A DNA stretch of 64,000 bases, taken from assembly GCF_001667075.1 (NCBI RefSeq), contig NZ_LZIL01000050.1, positions 124,001 to 188,000 of the forward strand, read 5' to 3'. The number at the start of each line of letters is the position of its first letter. Positions within the stretch are counted from its first letter, which is position 1. The stretch is from Mycobacterium sp. 852014-52450_SCH5900713. Lineage in GTDB: Bacteria > Actinomycetota > Actinomycetes > Mycobacteriales > Mycobacteriaceae. The notes beneath the pieces were generated by a model. That model did no database searches, was not told the origin of the DNA, and worked only from the letters and a program-made list of their open reading frames with translations. Shown in pieces: positions 63,352-64,000 of the stretch. The translations under genes were made by a program, and so were the position numbers.

Positions 63352-64000
63352 ATGAATTTCCTATCCCGCATCCTGACCCGTACGCCTTCGCTGCGCGCCC
63401 GGGTCGTGGTCGCGACCGTCATCGGCGCCGCCATTCCCGTGCTCATCGTCGGGATCGTCGTCTGGGTGGGCATCACCAACGACCGCAAGGAGCGGCTGGA
63501 CCGCCGCCTCGACGAGGCCGCGGGCTTCGCGATCCCCTTCCTGCCGCGCGGCCTCGACGAAATCCCGCGCTCCCCCAACGACAACGACGCCATCATGACG
63601 GTCCGCCGCGGCGACCAGGTCAAGTCGAACACCGATGTGACGCTGCCCAAGTTGGACGTCGATTACGCCGACGCCTACGTCAAAGGCGTGCGGTACCGGG
63701 TGCGGACGGTAGAGATCCCTGCGCCGGAGCCCACGTCGCTGGCTGTGGGCGCGACGTATGACGCGACCCTCGCCGAAACCAACAATCTGCACCGGCGAGT
63801 ACTGCTGATCTGTGGCTTCGCCATCGGCGCGGCGGCCGTGTTCGCCTGGTTGCTGGCCGCATTCGCGGTGCGCCCGTTCAAACAGCTCGCGCAGCAGACG
63901 CGATCGATCGATGCCGGCGACGAGGCGCCGCGGGTGGAGGTGCACGGCGCCACCGAGGCCGTCGAGATCGCCGAGGCCATGCGGGGCATGCTGCAGCGCA
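63352..64000 (+). CDS. prrB: Sensor histidine kinase PrrB, N-terminal part (cut by window end)
   Basis: The visible 216 residues show a cytoplasmic MNFLSRILTRTPSLRARV start, a first span (about 18-42), an extracellular sensor loop of about 110 residues with DYADAYVKGVRYRVRTVEI, and a second span (about 146-170). The beginning of the HAMP linker (RPFKQLAQQTRSID) follows. The DHp and ATPase domains lie beyond the window; the full protein should be near 446 residues. It is co-transcribed with prrA. Confidence 0.95.
   Translation, partial: MNFLSRILTRTPSLRARVVVATVIGAAIPVLIVGIVVWVGITNDRKERLDRRLDEAAGFAIPFLPRGLDEIPRSPNDNDAIMTVRRGDQVKSNTDVTLPKLDVDYADAYVKGVRYRVRTVEIPAPEPTSLAVGATYDATLAETNNLHRRVLLICGFAIGAAAVFAWLLAAFAVRPFKQLAQQTRSIDAGDEAPRVEVHGATEAVEIAEAMRGMLQR

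Noticed and set aside
1..64000. CRISPR arrays, insertion sequences, rRNA genes
   Set aside because: No regularly spaced direct repeats, transposase-like proteins or rRNA sequence seen on either strand.

Overview
The window is a piece of a Mycobacterium chromosome, most likely a slow-growing non-tuberculous species. It is uniformly GC-rich. Its gene order follows, in reverse, the M. tuberculosis stretch Rv0954 to Rv0902c: an Rv0954-like antigen, Rv0953c-like LLM enzyme, sucD-sucC, Rv0950c-like M23 protein, uvrD1, chorismate mutase, pgi, Rv0945 to Rv0939 homologues, ligD, ku, pst genes, Rv0927c/Rv0926c, mntH/Rv0923c, Rv0914c/Rv0913c, Rv0912 to Rv0904c, prrA and prrB. The M. tuberculosis comparisons come from memory of that genome, not from a search.

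Layout. 1-7.4 kb: membrane antigen, a KstR-boxed F420-type oxidoreductase, a cysteine-less thiolase-like protein, succinyl-CoA synthetase, a CRP-like site and a secreted M23 protein. 7.5-12.5 kb: uvrD1, a leader with a terminator-like hairpin before chorismate mutase, and pgi. 12.5-19.2 kb: a TetR/MpaB-type oxygenase pair around a 42-bp palindrome, an SDR, an intact Fpg-like glycosylase, cobF, and a translationally coupled diiron/flavin oxygenase pair. 19.5-25.1 kb: a STAS-ATPase switch protein with a small upstream ORF, a second KstR-boxed LLM enzyme, a crotonase, a methyltransferase and a hydrolase fusion coupled to ligD.

27.5-32.3 kb holds a four-gene polyol/sugar cassette (two mannitol-type dehydrogenases, HAD phosphatase, PfkB kinase) sitting exactly between ligD and ku, which are adjacent and divergent in M. 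tuberculosis. 33.3-37.6 kb is a pst operon with two tandem pstS copies, pstC and pstA but no pstB. 37.8-39.8 kb is a third KstR-boxed unit. 39.9-46.7 kb contains mntH with a DtxR/MntR-like box, a cyclotransferase/poly-gamma-glutamate hydrolase fusion, an LLM enzyme, a phosphoribosyltransferase-hydrolase fusion, several small proteins and tRNA-Arg(CCT).

46.8-64 kb contains a secreted DUF4185 (GH183-type) protein, a thiolase/carotenoid-oxygenase/VOC operon, an Rv0909/Rv0910-like pair, ctpE, a serine beta-lactamase-like lipoprotein, a metallo-beta-lactamase-fold protein, echA6, accD3, a TetR/FAD-monooxygenase pair, and prrA-prrB, the last cut by the window end.

The most distinctive points are the polyol cassette inside the NHEJ locus, the intact cobF/fpg-like region that is lost or truncated in the tuberculosis complex, three KstR-type operators, several unusual domain fusions, and small genes (46, 55 and 38 codons) with good ribosome binding sites. 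No CRISPR array, transposase or integrase was seen.
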